Of a DNA stretch of 64,000 nucleotides, positions 20,931 through 29,338 are shown one piece after another. Source of the stretch: Comamonadaceae bacterium (lineage in GTDB: Bacteria > Pseudomonadota > Gammaproteobacteria > Burkholderiales > Burkholderiaceae_C); contig CANGNS010000015.1 in the NCBI GenBank assembly GCA_947455465.1, forward strand, positions 1-64,000, given 5' to 3'. Both the position numbers and the translations under genes were made by a program. The notes beneath the pieces were generated by a model. That model made no database searches. It was not told the DNA's origin and saw only the letters and a list, made by a program, of their open reading frames with translations. The first letter of the stretch is position 1. Each line of letters begins with the position of its first letter.

Positions 20931-22115
20931 TTACAGCACGGTGGCCTTGGACAACTCCATGCGCCGCGCCGTTTGTTTGCCTGTGAGTACAAAACCGCGC
21001 ATCTGCGCCTGGGCATCCACAAAGCGCCATACGCCGCCTTCGCCCGCCGGGGCGGGTGGGTCCTGCAGCCATTGCCCTTGCGTGGCCGGGTGGGGCGCGG
21101 CCACCACGATGGGCAAGGCCGGCGTCTTGACGGCCACCGGCATCAGCGGAAACACCAAGGCCGTGGGTTCGCCGCTCAGGGTGGCCGCCAGCGCCTTGGC
21201 GGCGTTCATGATGGGCATCACATAGGGCAAAGTGCGTCCGCCCGCGCTGGCGTACTGCGTGCAATCACCCAAAGCGTAGACGTCAGGCACGCTGGTTTGC
21301 ACATGCGCATCGACCAGCACGCCACGGTCACATGCGATGCCGGCTGCGCTGGCCAAGGCCGTCTCAGAACGCAAGCCCACGGCGCTGAGCACGCTGTCAG
21401 CGAGCACCACGCTGCCATCGGCCAAAGTGGCTTGGACGCGCCCATCGGCGCTGTGGGCCAGGTGTTGCACCGTGGTGCCCATATGCCAAACCACGCCTTG
21501 CGCTTGGAGCGCCGTGCCCAAAGCCTCGCCCGCGCCCTGCGGCAGCAACAAAGCCAGCGGCCGGGGCGCCGGATCGACCACATGCACCGCGTAGCCACCC
21601 AAAAGCAAGTCGTTGGCAAATTCGCAGCCAATCAGGCCGGCGCCGATCACCAGTACCGTCTTGGGCGCTGGGCCCAGCGTCTGGTGAAACGCGGCCAAAT
21701 CCTGCAGATGGTTGACCGCACGCACGGAGTGCGCCGCATCACCGGCCAGGGGCAAGACGATGGGGTGCGCGCCAGTGGCCAGCACCAATTGGCCATAGCG
21801 CAGCTGCTGCGCCACGCCCTGGGCGTCGTCAAAATGCACCGTCCGGGTGGCGGTGTCCAGGCGGCGCACGGTGCAGTGGGCGTGCAACTGCACCTGCGCC
21901 GTCTCGGCCATTTGGGCAGCCGGCGTGGTCACCAACTGCGCCGCCGTGCGCTTTTGCGCCAACGCGTTGGACAGCGTGGGCTTGGCATAAAAGTCCGCCG
22001 CATCGGCGCTGATCAAGACGATGGCGCGCTCGGGGGCGCGCTTGCGCACCTCACGCGCCGTCGTCCAGCCGGCCAGGCCGGCACCCACAATGACCAGGGG
22101 CAATGCGGCGTCCAT
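20931..22115 (-). CDS. Rubredoxin reductase-like FAD/NAD(P) oxidoreductase
   Basis: 394 residues from the ATG at 22115, two bases after rubredoxin ends. An FAD-binding site is at the N-terminus (VIVGAGLAG), an NAD(P)H site in the middle (VLVIGAGLIGCEFA), and the FAD-closing motif VYALGDC near the C-terminal third. A linker then leads to a C-terminal domain with RRMELSKATVL. Being the third gene after rubrerythrin and rubredoxin, it should pass electrons from NAD(P)H to rubredoxin. It resembles the AlkT/NorW class. Confidence 0.9.
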   Translation of the reverse strand: MDAALPLVIVGAGLAGWTTAREVRKRAPERAIVLISADAADFYAKPTLSNALAQKRTAAQLVTTPAAQMAETAQVQLHAHCTVRRLDTATRTVHFDDAQGVAQQLRYGQLVLATGAHPIVLPLAGDAAHSVRAVNHLQDLAAFHQTLGPAPKTVLVIGAGLIGCEFANDLLLGGYAVHVVDPAPRPLALLLPQGAGEALGTALQAQGVVWHMGTTVQHLAHSADGRVQATLADGSVVLADSVLSAVGLRSETALASAAGIACDRGVLVDAHVQTSVPDVYALGDCTQYASAGGRTLPYVMPIMNAAKALAATLSGEPTALVFPLMPVAVKTPALPIVVAAPHPATQGQWLQDPPAPAGEGGVWRFVDAQAQMRGFVLTGKQTARRMELSKATVL

Positions 22116-22117
22116 GC

Positions 22118-22282
22118 TCAGACCTCCACCAGCTCGAAATCGGCCTTGGCCACGCCACAGTCCGGGCAGGCCCAGCTGGCGGGCACGTCGGCCCACAGGG
22201 TTCCCGGCGCGATGCCGTCCTCGGGCCGGCCGGCGGCCTCGTCATACACAAAGCCGCACACGATGCACACATAAGTTTTCAT
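22118..22282 (-). CDS. Rubredoxin
   Basis: 54 residues, the normal length. The two iron-binding pairs are CIVCG (Cys6, Cys9) and CPDCG (about 39 and 42), with the usual VYDEAAG and [10 protein letters not shown] around them. It carries one electron between the reductase and rubrerythrin. It sits two bases upstream of the reductase gene and about 57 bases after rubrerythrin. Confidence 0.95.
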   Translation of the reverse strand: MKTYVCIVCGFVYDEAAGRPEDGIAPGTLWADVPASWACPDCGVAKADFELVEV

Positions 22283-22339
22283 AAATTTCTCGCTCTCTTG
22301 GGTTTTTAAAAAGGTTTTAACCAGCGCAGCGCGCCAGCA

Positions 22340-22852
22340 TCACGCCTGCACGGTGGCAAGCACGGATTGGTAATGCTCGGCGTGCCGCTGCTCGACCTTG
22401 GCCAGCGCTGCAAAGCGCTTTTGGGCTTTTTGCAAGGTGGCCTGCAAAGCCTGGGAGGCCTGCAGGGCCGCGGCAAAGTTGGCAGCGTGCTCTTTGCTTT
22501 CGGCGATTTGGGCATCCATTTCAGCGGCCGCCGCAGCGTCGCCCTCAGCCTGGGCGGTTTGCCGAAAGCCAGGGTACATCTCCGAATACTCATAGGTTTC
22601 GCCGTCGATGGCGATTTGCAACGCGCGCGCCGGCGTCATCTGGTCCTTGGGGTAGAGCAGGTCCAGGTGGCCAAAAGCATGCAGGATTTCCTGGGCGGCC
22701 GTCTCTTCGAAGGTGCGGGCGGTCAGCTCGTCGCCCATCTCGCGCGCCAGTTTTGCGAAATAGCGGTACTTGATGTGCGCCATCGACTCGCCGGCAAAAG
22801 CCGCCTCGAGGTTGGCCAGGGTTTTAATTTGCGGTACTTGCGTTGTTGACAT
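22340..22852 (-). CDS. Rubrerythrin (di-iron domain only)
   Basis: 170 residues. A four-helix ferritin-like domain carries the ligands Glu22 (GES), Glu55 and His58 (EILHAFGH), the YEYSEMYPGF pair, and a final E-x-x-H in VEQRHAEHY. The usual C-terminal rubredoxin domain is absent; the next gene supplies it separately. The enzyme reduces hydrogen peroxide in the cytoplasm. It is the first gene of a likely three-gene operon with paired dyads upstream. Confidence 0.92.
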   Translation of the reverse strand: MSTTQVPQIKTLANLEAAFAGESMAHIKYRYFAKLAREMGDELTARTFEETAAQEILHAFGHLDLLYPKDQMTPARALQIAIDGETYEYSEMYPGFRQTAQAEGDAAAAAEMDAQIAESKEHAANFAAALQASQALQATLQKAQKRFAALAKVEQRHAEHYQSVLATVQA

Positions 22853-22883
22853 GGTCAGACTCCTTGCGTGATTGACGAACTGC

Positions 22884-22978
22884 CGATAAAGGAATCTCTA
22901 TCGACATGGGCGCAATCATAGGCCGAGTCTATTAAAAACACCAATTGAACTACGCTAATTGATTGATAGTCTCTATCA
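22884..22978 (-). promoter_or_regulatory. Dyads upstream of rubrerythrin (possible OxyR-like sites)
   Basis: Two related elements lie in the promoter region: CGATA...TATCG at 22884-22903 and the palindrome TGATAG-TCT-CTATCA at 22964-22978. Both contain TCTCTATC (22895 and 22970), 75 bases apart. ATAG/CTAT half-sites suit an OxyR-type regulator, but the spacing is not the classic one. Regulation by peroxide is inferred from the operon's function. Confidence 0.4.
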
Positions 22979-23004
22979 CACACCCGCCTGCCCAGCCCGC
23001 GCGC

Positions 23005-25302
23005 TCAGAGCTTGAGCTCCAGCCGCGCCTGGTAGTTCACATAGGAGGGCGGGTTGCTCAGCGTCATATCGCGCGTGGGCAGACCGGCCAGGGTGTTGGA
23101 CCACACGGTACCGCCGGTGGGGTATTTGCGCGGCAGGAAGTTGCTCGCCGACAGGCGCAGCTGCAAGCTGGGACTGAAAATCCACAAGGCCGAGGCATCG
23201 GCCACCAGTTTGTCGCCTTGGAAGACCTCTTTATCGTCGGATAAGCGCGTGCTAAAGCCGGGCGTCCAGTTGATATTGCCGCTCAGACGCAGCGGCATGC
23301 TGCTTAGGCGGTAGTCGGCGCCCAGGTTGAGCACGCCGTCGGCCTGTTGCTCTAAACGGTTGTTGGGGCCGGGAAGGTCCTGCACCTGCGATCGAAAAAT
23401 GCTCATATTGGCCCGAATATCCAGCGCCGGAGCCTCGGGATCGATCTCGCGCAGCCGAAATTTGGCCTCCAACTCCACGCCGCTGGTGATCGCGTTACCA
23501 ATGTTTTGCATGCGCGAGACCCAGCGCGGTGCATCTGCCCAGGAGACGGTCTCCAGCGCCACCCGGTTGCGCATCAGGTTGTCGATCTTGCGCACAAACA
23601 CGTTGGCGCTGAGCAAGCCGCCGCCCGAGAGGTAATGCTCAAAAGCCACGTCCAGCCCCACGGCCAGTTCGGGCATCAGGTCGGGGTTGCCGGCGCTGTC
23701 GGGGTGCAGCTCGGTATTGCTGCCCCGGTTGAGGTAGAAGCTGTTGATGCTCGGGCGGGCAATCAGGCGCGCCAGGTCGGGCGAGCGGTAGCTGCGCGTC
23801 AGGCTGGCGCGAAACTGGTCTTTGGAGGCCAAGTCCGGGCGCCACACGGCGTGCAACAAGGGCGTGAGCACACTGCTTTCGTTGCTGACGGTGGGTGCGT
23901 CCACCGCCACGCTGCCACTGGTGCGGATGTTTTCCAGGCGCAAGCCGGCATGGGCCGCCCAGTGCGGATCGGGCTCCCACTCATCCTGCGCATACACGGC
24001 CAGGCGGCGGCTGGCGGCCGATAAGTTGCCGTCAAAGTCGGTCAGCGGCGACTCGCCGTTGCGCAGCGTGCTGGCGTTTTCATCGCGCTGGCTGGCCTCC
24101 AGCTCCAGGCCGGCGACCAGGCTGTGCTTGTCAGCGATGAGCTGCGAATACTTGCCGTTGCCGCTGATGCTGGTTTCTTTTTGCGTTGACGACTGCGAAG
24201 ACGTAATCGGCCCTATTGCCACACCACCGCTGGTGCCGCCGTTTTGCTGGCGCAGCGCGCTGTTGTTCCACTGGCTGCTACCGCCATTGGCATTGACCTG
24301 CAGGCGTGCGCCATTGTCCAGGCGGTGGCTCCAGGAGCCGGCCAGGCGCAGCGTGGCAAAGCGGCTGTCGGTGTTGGAGGCGCTGGTGGCGTAAGGCAAA
24401 TCGCCGCCGCTTTGGCTTAGAACACTGCTGGACGTGCCGCCGCCCTGGCTCATGATGAGCATGGGCATGAGCATCAGCGTGTCAGCGCCGGGCGCACCCC
24501 ATTGCAAGCGGCCGTTGAGGTGCATCATGTCGCGCTGGCTGTCGGCCACGGTGCGTTCGTCCATGGTTTGCAAAAGTACCGGCGCTGCCGGATTCAAAAG
24601 GCTTTCGGTGCGCGTGCTTTTGGCGTCGTCGTTGGAACGGTCCATGCGCATGGCCGAGACCGACAAGGTGTAGCTCATGCCCTCGGCAGTGGTGTCGCTG
24701 CGCGTCCAGGACAGGCCGGGGCTGGTCTTGCCGTTTTCCAGGCCCGCGCCCACGCTCAGGTTGTTCAGGTACTTGATGTAGCCGCCGCGCGTGATGATGT
24801 TGATGGTGCCGGCAATCGCGCGCGCGCCGGTCTCGGCGGTGGGGGCGCGGTAAATTTCAACGCGCTCGACTTGCTCGGGGGCCAAATCTTCGAGCGAAAA
24901 GCCGCGTGGCGCGCGCTCGCCGTCAATCAGGATTTGGGTGTAGCCGCCACCTAGGCCGCGCATCTGGGGCGGGCCGCCGCGTCCGGGCCGGCCACTGCTG
25001 ACCACGCCAGGCAGGCGCTTGAGCACCTCACCCATGGAGGTGTCGCCATAGCGCTCGATCTCTTCGCGACCCACCACAATCTTGGCGGCCGTGGACAGGC
25101 GGCGCGCATCGCTTTCCTGGTTGGCGCGAACTTCCACCGCCTTGAGGGTCACCTCGGGCGCTTTGCCCGCAGCGGCCTTGGGCGCGGCGGGGGTGCTGAC
25201 TGGGGGCGCCGGCGTGCCCTCCGCAGGAGGCGCCTCTTGGGCCCAAGCAGCCAGGCTGACCAGGGGGGCCAAGGCCCACAAGCGAGAGGAGGTGGGGCGC
25301 AT
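23005..25302 (-). CDS. TonB-dependent outer membrane receptor
   Basis: 765 residues. A signal peptide ends at about 21 (LVSLAAWA-QE), followed by a proline/alanine linker. The plug domain contains YGDTSMGEVLKRLPGV and the repeated PQMRGLGGGYTQILIDG; the rest is a large beta-barrel ending in an aromatic/leucine C-terminus. It imports an iron chelate or other large ligand using TonB; the ligand is not readable. It begins four bases after pepP, so the two may be translationally linked. Confidence 0.9.
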   Translation of the reverse strand: MRPTSSRLWALAPLVSLAAWAQEAPPAEGTPAPPVSTPAAPKAAAGKAPEVTLKAVEVRANQESDARRLSTAAKIVVGREEIERYGDTSMGEVLKRLPGVVSSGRPGRGGPPQMRGLGGGYTQILIDGERAPRGFSLEDLAPEQVERVEIYRAPTAETGARAIAGTINIITRGGYIKYLNNLSVGAGLENGKTSPGLSWTRSDTTAEGMSYTLSVSAMRMDRSNDDAKSTRTESLLNPAAPVLLQTMDERTVADSQRDMMHLNGRLQWGAPGADTLMLMPMLIMSQGGGTSSSVLSQSGGDLPYATSASNTDSRFATLRLAGSWSHRLDNGARLQVNANGGSSQWNNSALRQQNGGTSGGVAIGPITSSQSSTQKETSISGNGKYSQLIADKHSLVAGLELEASQRDENASTLRNGESPLTDFDGNLSAASRRLAVYAQDEWEPDPHWAAHAGLRLENIRTSGSVAVDAPTVSNESSVLTPLLHAVWRPDLASKDQFRASLTRSYRSPDLARLIARPSINSFYLNRGSNTELHPDSAGNPDLMPELAVGLDVAFEHYLSGGGLLSANVFVRKIDNLMRNRVALETVSWADAPRWVSRMQNIGNAITSGVELEAKFRLREIDPEAPALDIRANMSIFRSQVQDLPGPNNRLEQQADGVLNLGADYRLSSMPLRLSGNINWTPGFSTRLSDDKEVFQGDKLVADASALWIFSPSLQLRLSASNFLPRKYPTGGTVWSNTLAGLPTRDMTLSNPPSYVNYQARLELKL

Positions 25303-25306
25303 GCGC

Positions 25307-26692
25307 TCAGTCTTTCATCAAAGCTTCGATGGCGTCGGCCTGCACCGGCACGCCACGGCTTAGCAGCTCGCAGCCCTGCGCGCTCACCAAAGCGTCGTCC
25401 TCGATACGGATGCCAATGTCGTGGAAATGCGCCGGCACGCCGGGCGCCGGGCGCACATAAATACCCGGTTCGATGGTCAGCACCATGCCCTCGCGCAAGA
25501 TGCGCGCGGGTCGGCTGACAATGGTCTGGCCCGTCAGCGCATCCTGGCGCGTGCTGGCATCGCCAATTTCCGAGGGCTCGGTATAGGCGCCGCAATCGTG
25601 CACATCGCGCCCCAGCCAGTGGCCGGTGCGGTGCATATAAAACTGGAAATAAGCGCGCTTTTCGATCACATCGTGCAAACCGCCCACCTTGTTTTTGTCC
25701 AGCAAACCCACATCGAGCATGCCCTGGGCCAGTACCGCCACCGCCGCATCGTGCGGATCGGTAAAGCGTGCGCCAGGCCGGGTGGCGGCCACTGCCGCCT
25801 CTTGCGAGGCCAGCACCAAGTCGTACAAAGTGCGCTGCGGACCGGTAAAGCGCCCGTTGGCCGGGAAGGTGCGGGTGATGTCCGAGGCGTAGCCATCGAG
25901 CTCGCAGCCGGCGTCGATCAGCACCAATTCGCCAGGCCGCACCAAGGCGGTGTCGGCGCGGTAGTGCAGCACGCAGGCGTTGGCGCCTGCCGCCACGATG
26001 GAGGTGTAAGCCGGCGCCTGCGCGCCATGGCGGCGAAACTCGTGCAGCAGCTCGGCCTCCAGGTGGTACTCGCGCACCTCCTGGCCGGCGCGCAGCATGC
26101 GCGCGCTCGTTTGCATGGCGCGGATGTGCGCGCCCGCGCTGATCTGCCCGGCCCGGCGCATGGTGGCTTGCTCGTGCGCGTCCTTGATAAGGCGCATTTC
26201 GTCCAGCGGCTCGCACAGGTCGCGCTGGGCGCCGGGGCACAAAGCGCCATAGCGCACGCGGTCGCGCAATGGCTGCAGCCAGCCCTGCACCCGGCTCTCC
26301 AGCCCTTGGTGGGTGGCAAAGGGGTACCACACGGCCTCGCAGCCGTCGAGCAAAGTGCTCACCCGCGCATCGAGTTCGGACAAGGCGTAGGCCTCGTCCA
26401 CGCCGAGCGCGGCCGGGGCTGCGTCCGGGCCCAGGCGGTATCCGTCCCAGATTTCGCGCTCCAGGTCTTTGGGCTGGCAAAACAAGATGCTGCGCCCGCT
26501 GCCGGTGATCAAGAGCCAGGCGCCGGGCTCGCTAAAGCCGCACAGGTAGTGGAAATAGCTGTCAAAGCGGTAGGGGAAATCGGCGTCGCGGTTGCGCTGC
26601 TGTTCGGGTGCGGTGGGCACAAGCGCCAGGCCTTTGGGCCCCAGGTGCGCGGCCAAGCGGGCGCGCCGCGCGGCATACATAGCGGTGGTCAT
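25307..26692 (-). CDS. pepP: Xaa-Pro aminopeptidase (aminopeptidase P)
   Basis: 461 residues from the ATG at 26692; the earlier in-frame Met has no site. The pita-bread metalloprotease domain in the C-terminal half has the metal-binding DAG...D pair (LIDAGCELDGYASDITRTFP), the histidine in HRTGHWLG and the two glutamates in TIEPGIY and RIEDDAL. It cleaves N-terminal residues before proline. The N-terminal domain (PFATHQGLESRV) is also typical. Confidence 0.93.
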   Translation of the reverse strand: MTTAMYAARRARLAAHLGPKGLALVPTAPEQQRNRDADFPYRFDSYFHYLCGFSEPGAWLLITGSGRSILFCQPKDLEREIWDGYRLGPDAAPAALGVDEAYALSELDARVSTLLDGCEAVWYPFATHQGLESRVQGWLQPLRDRVRYGALCPGAQRDLCEPLDEMRLIKDAHEQATMRRAGQISAGAHIRAMQTSARMLRAGQEVREYHLEAELLHEFRRHGAQAPAYTSIVAAGANACVLHYRADTALVRPGELVLIDAGCELDGYASDITRTFPANGRFTGPQRTLYDLVLASQEAAVAATRPGARFTDPHDAAVAVLAQGMLDVGLLDKNKVGGLHDVIEKRAYFQFYMHRTGHWLGRDVHDCGAYTEPSEIGDASTRQDALTGQTIVSRPARILREGMVLTIEPGIYVRPAPGVPAHFHDIGIRIEDDALVSAQGCELLSRGVPVQADAIEALMKD

Positions 26693-26800
26693 AGGCAATC
26701 CATCATGCAAGAAAACGGGGAGCGCGGGCAGCGCCAGCCGGCGGGCAGAGCGGCCCGGGCGATCCAAACACCAGTGTAGTGTGGGAGGCCCATCGGCATC

Positions 26801-27922
26801 TCAGCGCCCGCCAATAGCCACTTGGCCAAACACGGCCTGGGCCTCGCGCGGCAGGCAGCGCCAGTAGGCCGGGTGCGCCTGCACCTGCCCGCCCAAGGCG
26901 GCAGCGGCCTGCCAGCCCCAGCGTGGCTGGTACAAAAAGGCGCGGGCCAGGGCCACCAGATCGGCATCGCCCGCTTGCAGTAAGGCCTCGGCCTGCTGCG
27001 CCTCGGTAATCAGGCCCACGGCGGTGGTCGGCATGCCGCAGGCTTGGCGGATCTGGCGCGCAAACGGCACCTGGTAATTGGGCCCCAGCGCAATCTTTTG
27101 CTGGGGGGAGACGCCGCCGCTGGACACGTGGATGAAGTTGCACCCCGCATCGCGCAGGCGCTGCGCCAGCACGGCGCTTTGGTCGCAGTCCCAGGCACCG
27201 TCCACCCAGTCCGAGGCCGAAATACGCACGCCCAGCACGCCGCCGTAGGCTTTGCGCACGGCGGCGAACACCTCCAGCGGATAGCGCATGCGATTGTCCA
27301 GACTGCCGCCATAGGCGTCGCTGCGCTGGTTGGCCAGTGGCGACAAAAACTCGTGCAGCAAATAGCCATGCGCCGCGTGCAGCTCGATGGCGTCCACGCC
27401 CATCGCGTGGGCGCGCTCGGCGGCGCGCACAAAAGCATCGCGCACCCGGGCCATGGCAGCCGTGTCCATGGCGCGCGGCGGGCTTTCTTGTGGGAGTTGG
27501 GGCAGCGCCGAAGGGCCCTCGGGCGTCCAGCCACCCTGCGCGGCGCTGAGCAACTGCCCGCCCGCCCAGGGCACGGCGCTTGAAGCCTTGCGCCCGGCGT
27601 GGGCCAGCTGAATACAGACGGCCACCTGCGGCGCCAGGGCACGCGCGCGGTGCAAATGCCCGGCCAGCGCCGCCTCGGTGGCCTCATCCCACAGGCCCAG
27701 ACAGGCGGGGGTAATGCGCCCCTCGGGCAGCACGGCGGTGGCCTCGATGGTGAACAGACCGGCGCCACTATTGAGCAAATTGCCCCAGTGCATCAAATGC
27801 CAGTCGTTGGCCAGCCCCTCGTTTGCGGCGTACTGGCACATGGGCGCCACCACGATGCGGTTGGGCAAGGTCAGCGCGCCTTGCGGGCTGGCCAGGGTCA
27901 GCGGGGAAAACAGCATGCTCAT
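26801..27922 (-). CDS. Old Yellow Enzyme-type NADH:flavin oxidoreductase
   Basis: 373 residues, a complete FMN barrel. PNRIVVAPMCQY opens the barrel, LAHAGRKAS follows, then HAAHGYLLHEFLSPLANQR with the FMN- and substrate-binding residues, and the late GGVSP segment. The YqjM/NamA subgroup typically has this exact layout and reduces activated double bonds with NADPH. The real substrate is unknown. It lies upstream of pepP on the same strand with about 108 bases between. Confidence 0.9.
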   Translation of the reverse strand: MSMLFSPLTLASPQGALTLPNRIVVAPMCQYAANEGLANDWHLMHWGNLLNSGAGLFTIEATAVLPEGRITPACLGLWDEATEAALAGHLHRARALAPQVAVCIQLAHAGRKASSAVPWAGGQLLSAAQGGWTPEGPSALPQLPQESPPRAMDTAAMARVRDAFVRAAERAHAMGVDAIELHAAHGYLLHEFLSPLANQRSDAYGGSLDNRMRYPLEVFAAVRKAYGGVLGVRISASDWVDGAWDCDQSAVLAQRLRDAGCNFIHVSSGGVSPQQKIALGPNYQVPFARQIRQACGMPTTAVGLITEAQQAEALLQAGDADLVALARAFLYQPRWGWQAAAALGGQVQAHPAYWRCLPREAQAVFGQVAIGGR

Positions 27923-28091
27923 ACGCGTCTTTGGTCAAAAAAGTGGGGAGAAGGCGGCGCATTGTGCACGCCCTGTGTGAACCCCAGGCAGGGCGGCGAG
28001 AGGGCCGGCCGGTTGGCGCTACAGTCAGGGCACCTGCGGTCGCGCGGCTGCGCCCGCCCTCTTTGTCCACGCCAAGGCCTCGTTTTTACCC

Positions 28092-28841
28092 ATGCCCCCG
28101 ACTGCCCCCCCCGAGCGCCACTCCAGCCCGACGGCCCCGGCCCAGCAGCACCTCATGGACCTGCTGGTGCATGAGATCAAGACGCCGCTCACCGTGATCG
28201 CCTTGGGCAGCAAAGCCTTGGCGCAGGCCGCCACCCCGGCGCAAAGCACCGTGTGGCAGCAGCGCCTGCAGCAGGCAGTGGCTGACATCGTGGACACTTT
28301 GGACACCTGCAACCAGGTCAGCCGCTTCGAAAGCGGCACGCTCTTGCCCGAATCCAGGCAGTTTGCGCCCGAGTCCTTGCTATCGCCCCTGCTCGCATCC
28401 CTGAGCGATGCGACCCAGACGCCGGCCACACGCATTGCGGTGCATTACGACCAGCCGCAAGACGCCCACCTGCCTTGGACGGGCAATACCGCCTACCTGC
28501 ACATCATTTTGAACAACCTGCTGGGCAACGCCCTGAAATACGCCCCGCCCGAGAGCCCCATCGCCCTGCAAATTGGCCGACTCCAGTGGGTCGACCAGCC
28601 CGCGCAGCTGCAATGGGCGGTGCGCAGCACCATCGGCCCGGCCGGCGTGCCCGATGCGGCCCTTGTGTTCGAACGCCACTACCGCGCGCCCGCGGCATCG
28701 CGTTTTTCGGGGACCGGCTTGGGGCTGTGGTTGTCGCAACAACTGGCCCTGGCCATGGGCAGCCGCATTCAGATGGGGCAAGAAGGCGGGCAGCTGGTGT
28801 TCTGGTTCACCCTGACCGAAGGCCTCGCGGCCACCCGCTGA
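28092..28841 (+). CDS. Short soluble sensor histidine kinase
   Basis: 249 residues with neither a membrane helix nor a separate sensor domain. The phosphoacceptor box has His27 (HEIKTPL), the N box is NNLLGNALKYAP (141-152), the F-like segment is VFERHYRAP, and the G2 box is GTGLGLWL (207-214). The G1 motif DxGxG is replaced by RSTIGPAG near 178-185, so the ATP lid is unusual. It is followed 11 bases later by a receiver-only regulator. ATP binding may be weak, or another subunit may supply the sensor. Confidence 0.8.
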   Translation: MPPTAPPERHSSPTAPAQQHLMDLLVHEIKTPLTVIALGSKALAQAATPAQSTVWQQRLQQAVADIVDTLDTCNQVSRFESGTLLPESRQFAPESLLSPLLASLSDATQTPATRIAVHYDQPQDAHLPWTGNTAYLHIILNNLLGNALKYAPPESPIALQIGRLQWVDQPAQLQWAVRSTIGPAGVPDAALVFERHYRAPAASRFSGTGLGLWLSQQLALAMGSRIQMGQEGGQLVFWFTLTEGLAATR

Positions 28842-28852
28842 AGGCCCCGCCC

Positions 28853-29227
28853 ATGCCACGCTACGCCATCGTCATCGTCGAAGACAACCTGGCCGTGCAG
28901 GAGGCTTTGTGCGACCACCTACGCGAACAAGGCTTTGACGTGCGCGGCGTGGACAGCGGCGCGGCCTTAGATGCTGCGCTGGCCCAAGCCAGCGCGCATG
29001 CCCTGGTGCTGGACCTGAACCTGCCGGGCGAAGACGGCCACAGCATCGCGCGGCGCATGCGCGTGCGCTTCCCGCACATGGGTATTTTGATGCTCTCAGC
29101 CGCTCTGGCCGGAGCCGGCTCGGCCGAGCGGCAGCCGCAGGTGGACGTGTACCTGCGCAAACCCGCCCAGCCGCAAGCCCTGACCGATGCGCTGCGCGCT
29201 TTGTGCTTAGCTGCGGGTACGCCCTGA
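28853..29227 (+). CDS. Receiver-only response regulator
   Basis: 124 residues. The acidic pair is in IVEDN, the phosphorylated Asp in LDLNLPGEDGHS, the Ser/Thr site in MLSA and the Lys in LRKPAQP. There is no output domain, so it likely acts by protein contact or as a phospho-relay intermediate. It begins 11 bases after the kinase with which it should work. Confidence 0.88.
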   Translation: MPRYAIVIVEDNLAVQEALCDHLREQGFDVRGVDSGAALDAALAQASAHALVLDLNLPGEDGHSIARRMRVRFPHMGILMLSAALAGAGSAERQPQVDVYLRKPAQPQALTDALRALCLAAGTP

Positions 29228-29338
29228 GCCGACGCGCCCAAGCGCGCCAACAGCCCGACTTGCGCTAGCTGCGCCGCTAAAATGCAAATTCGCTCCCGCA
29301 GCGAGCCTTTCCCCACCCGCACCCTACCGGAGCCCCCC

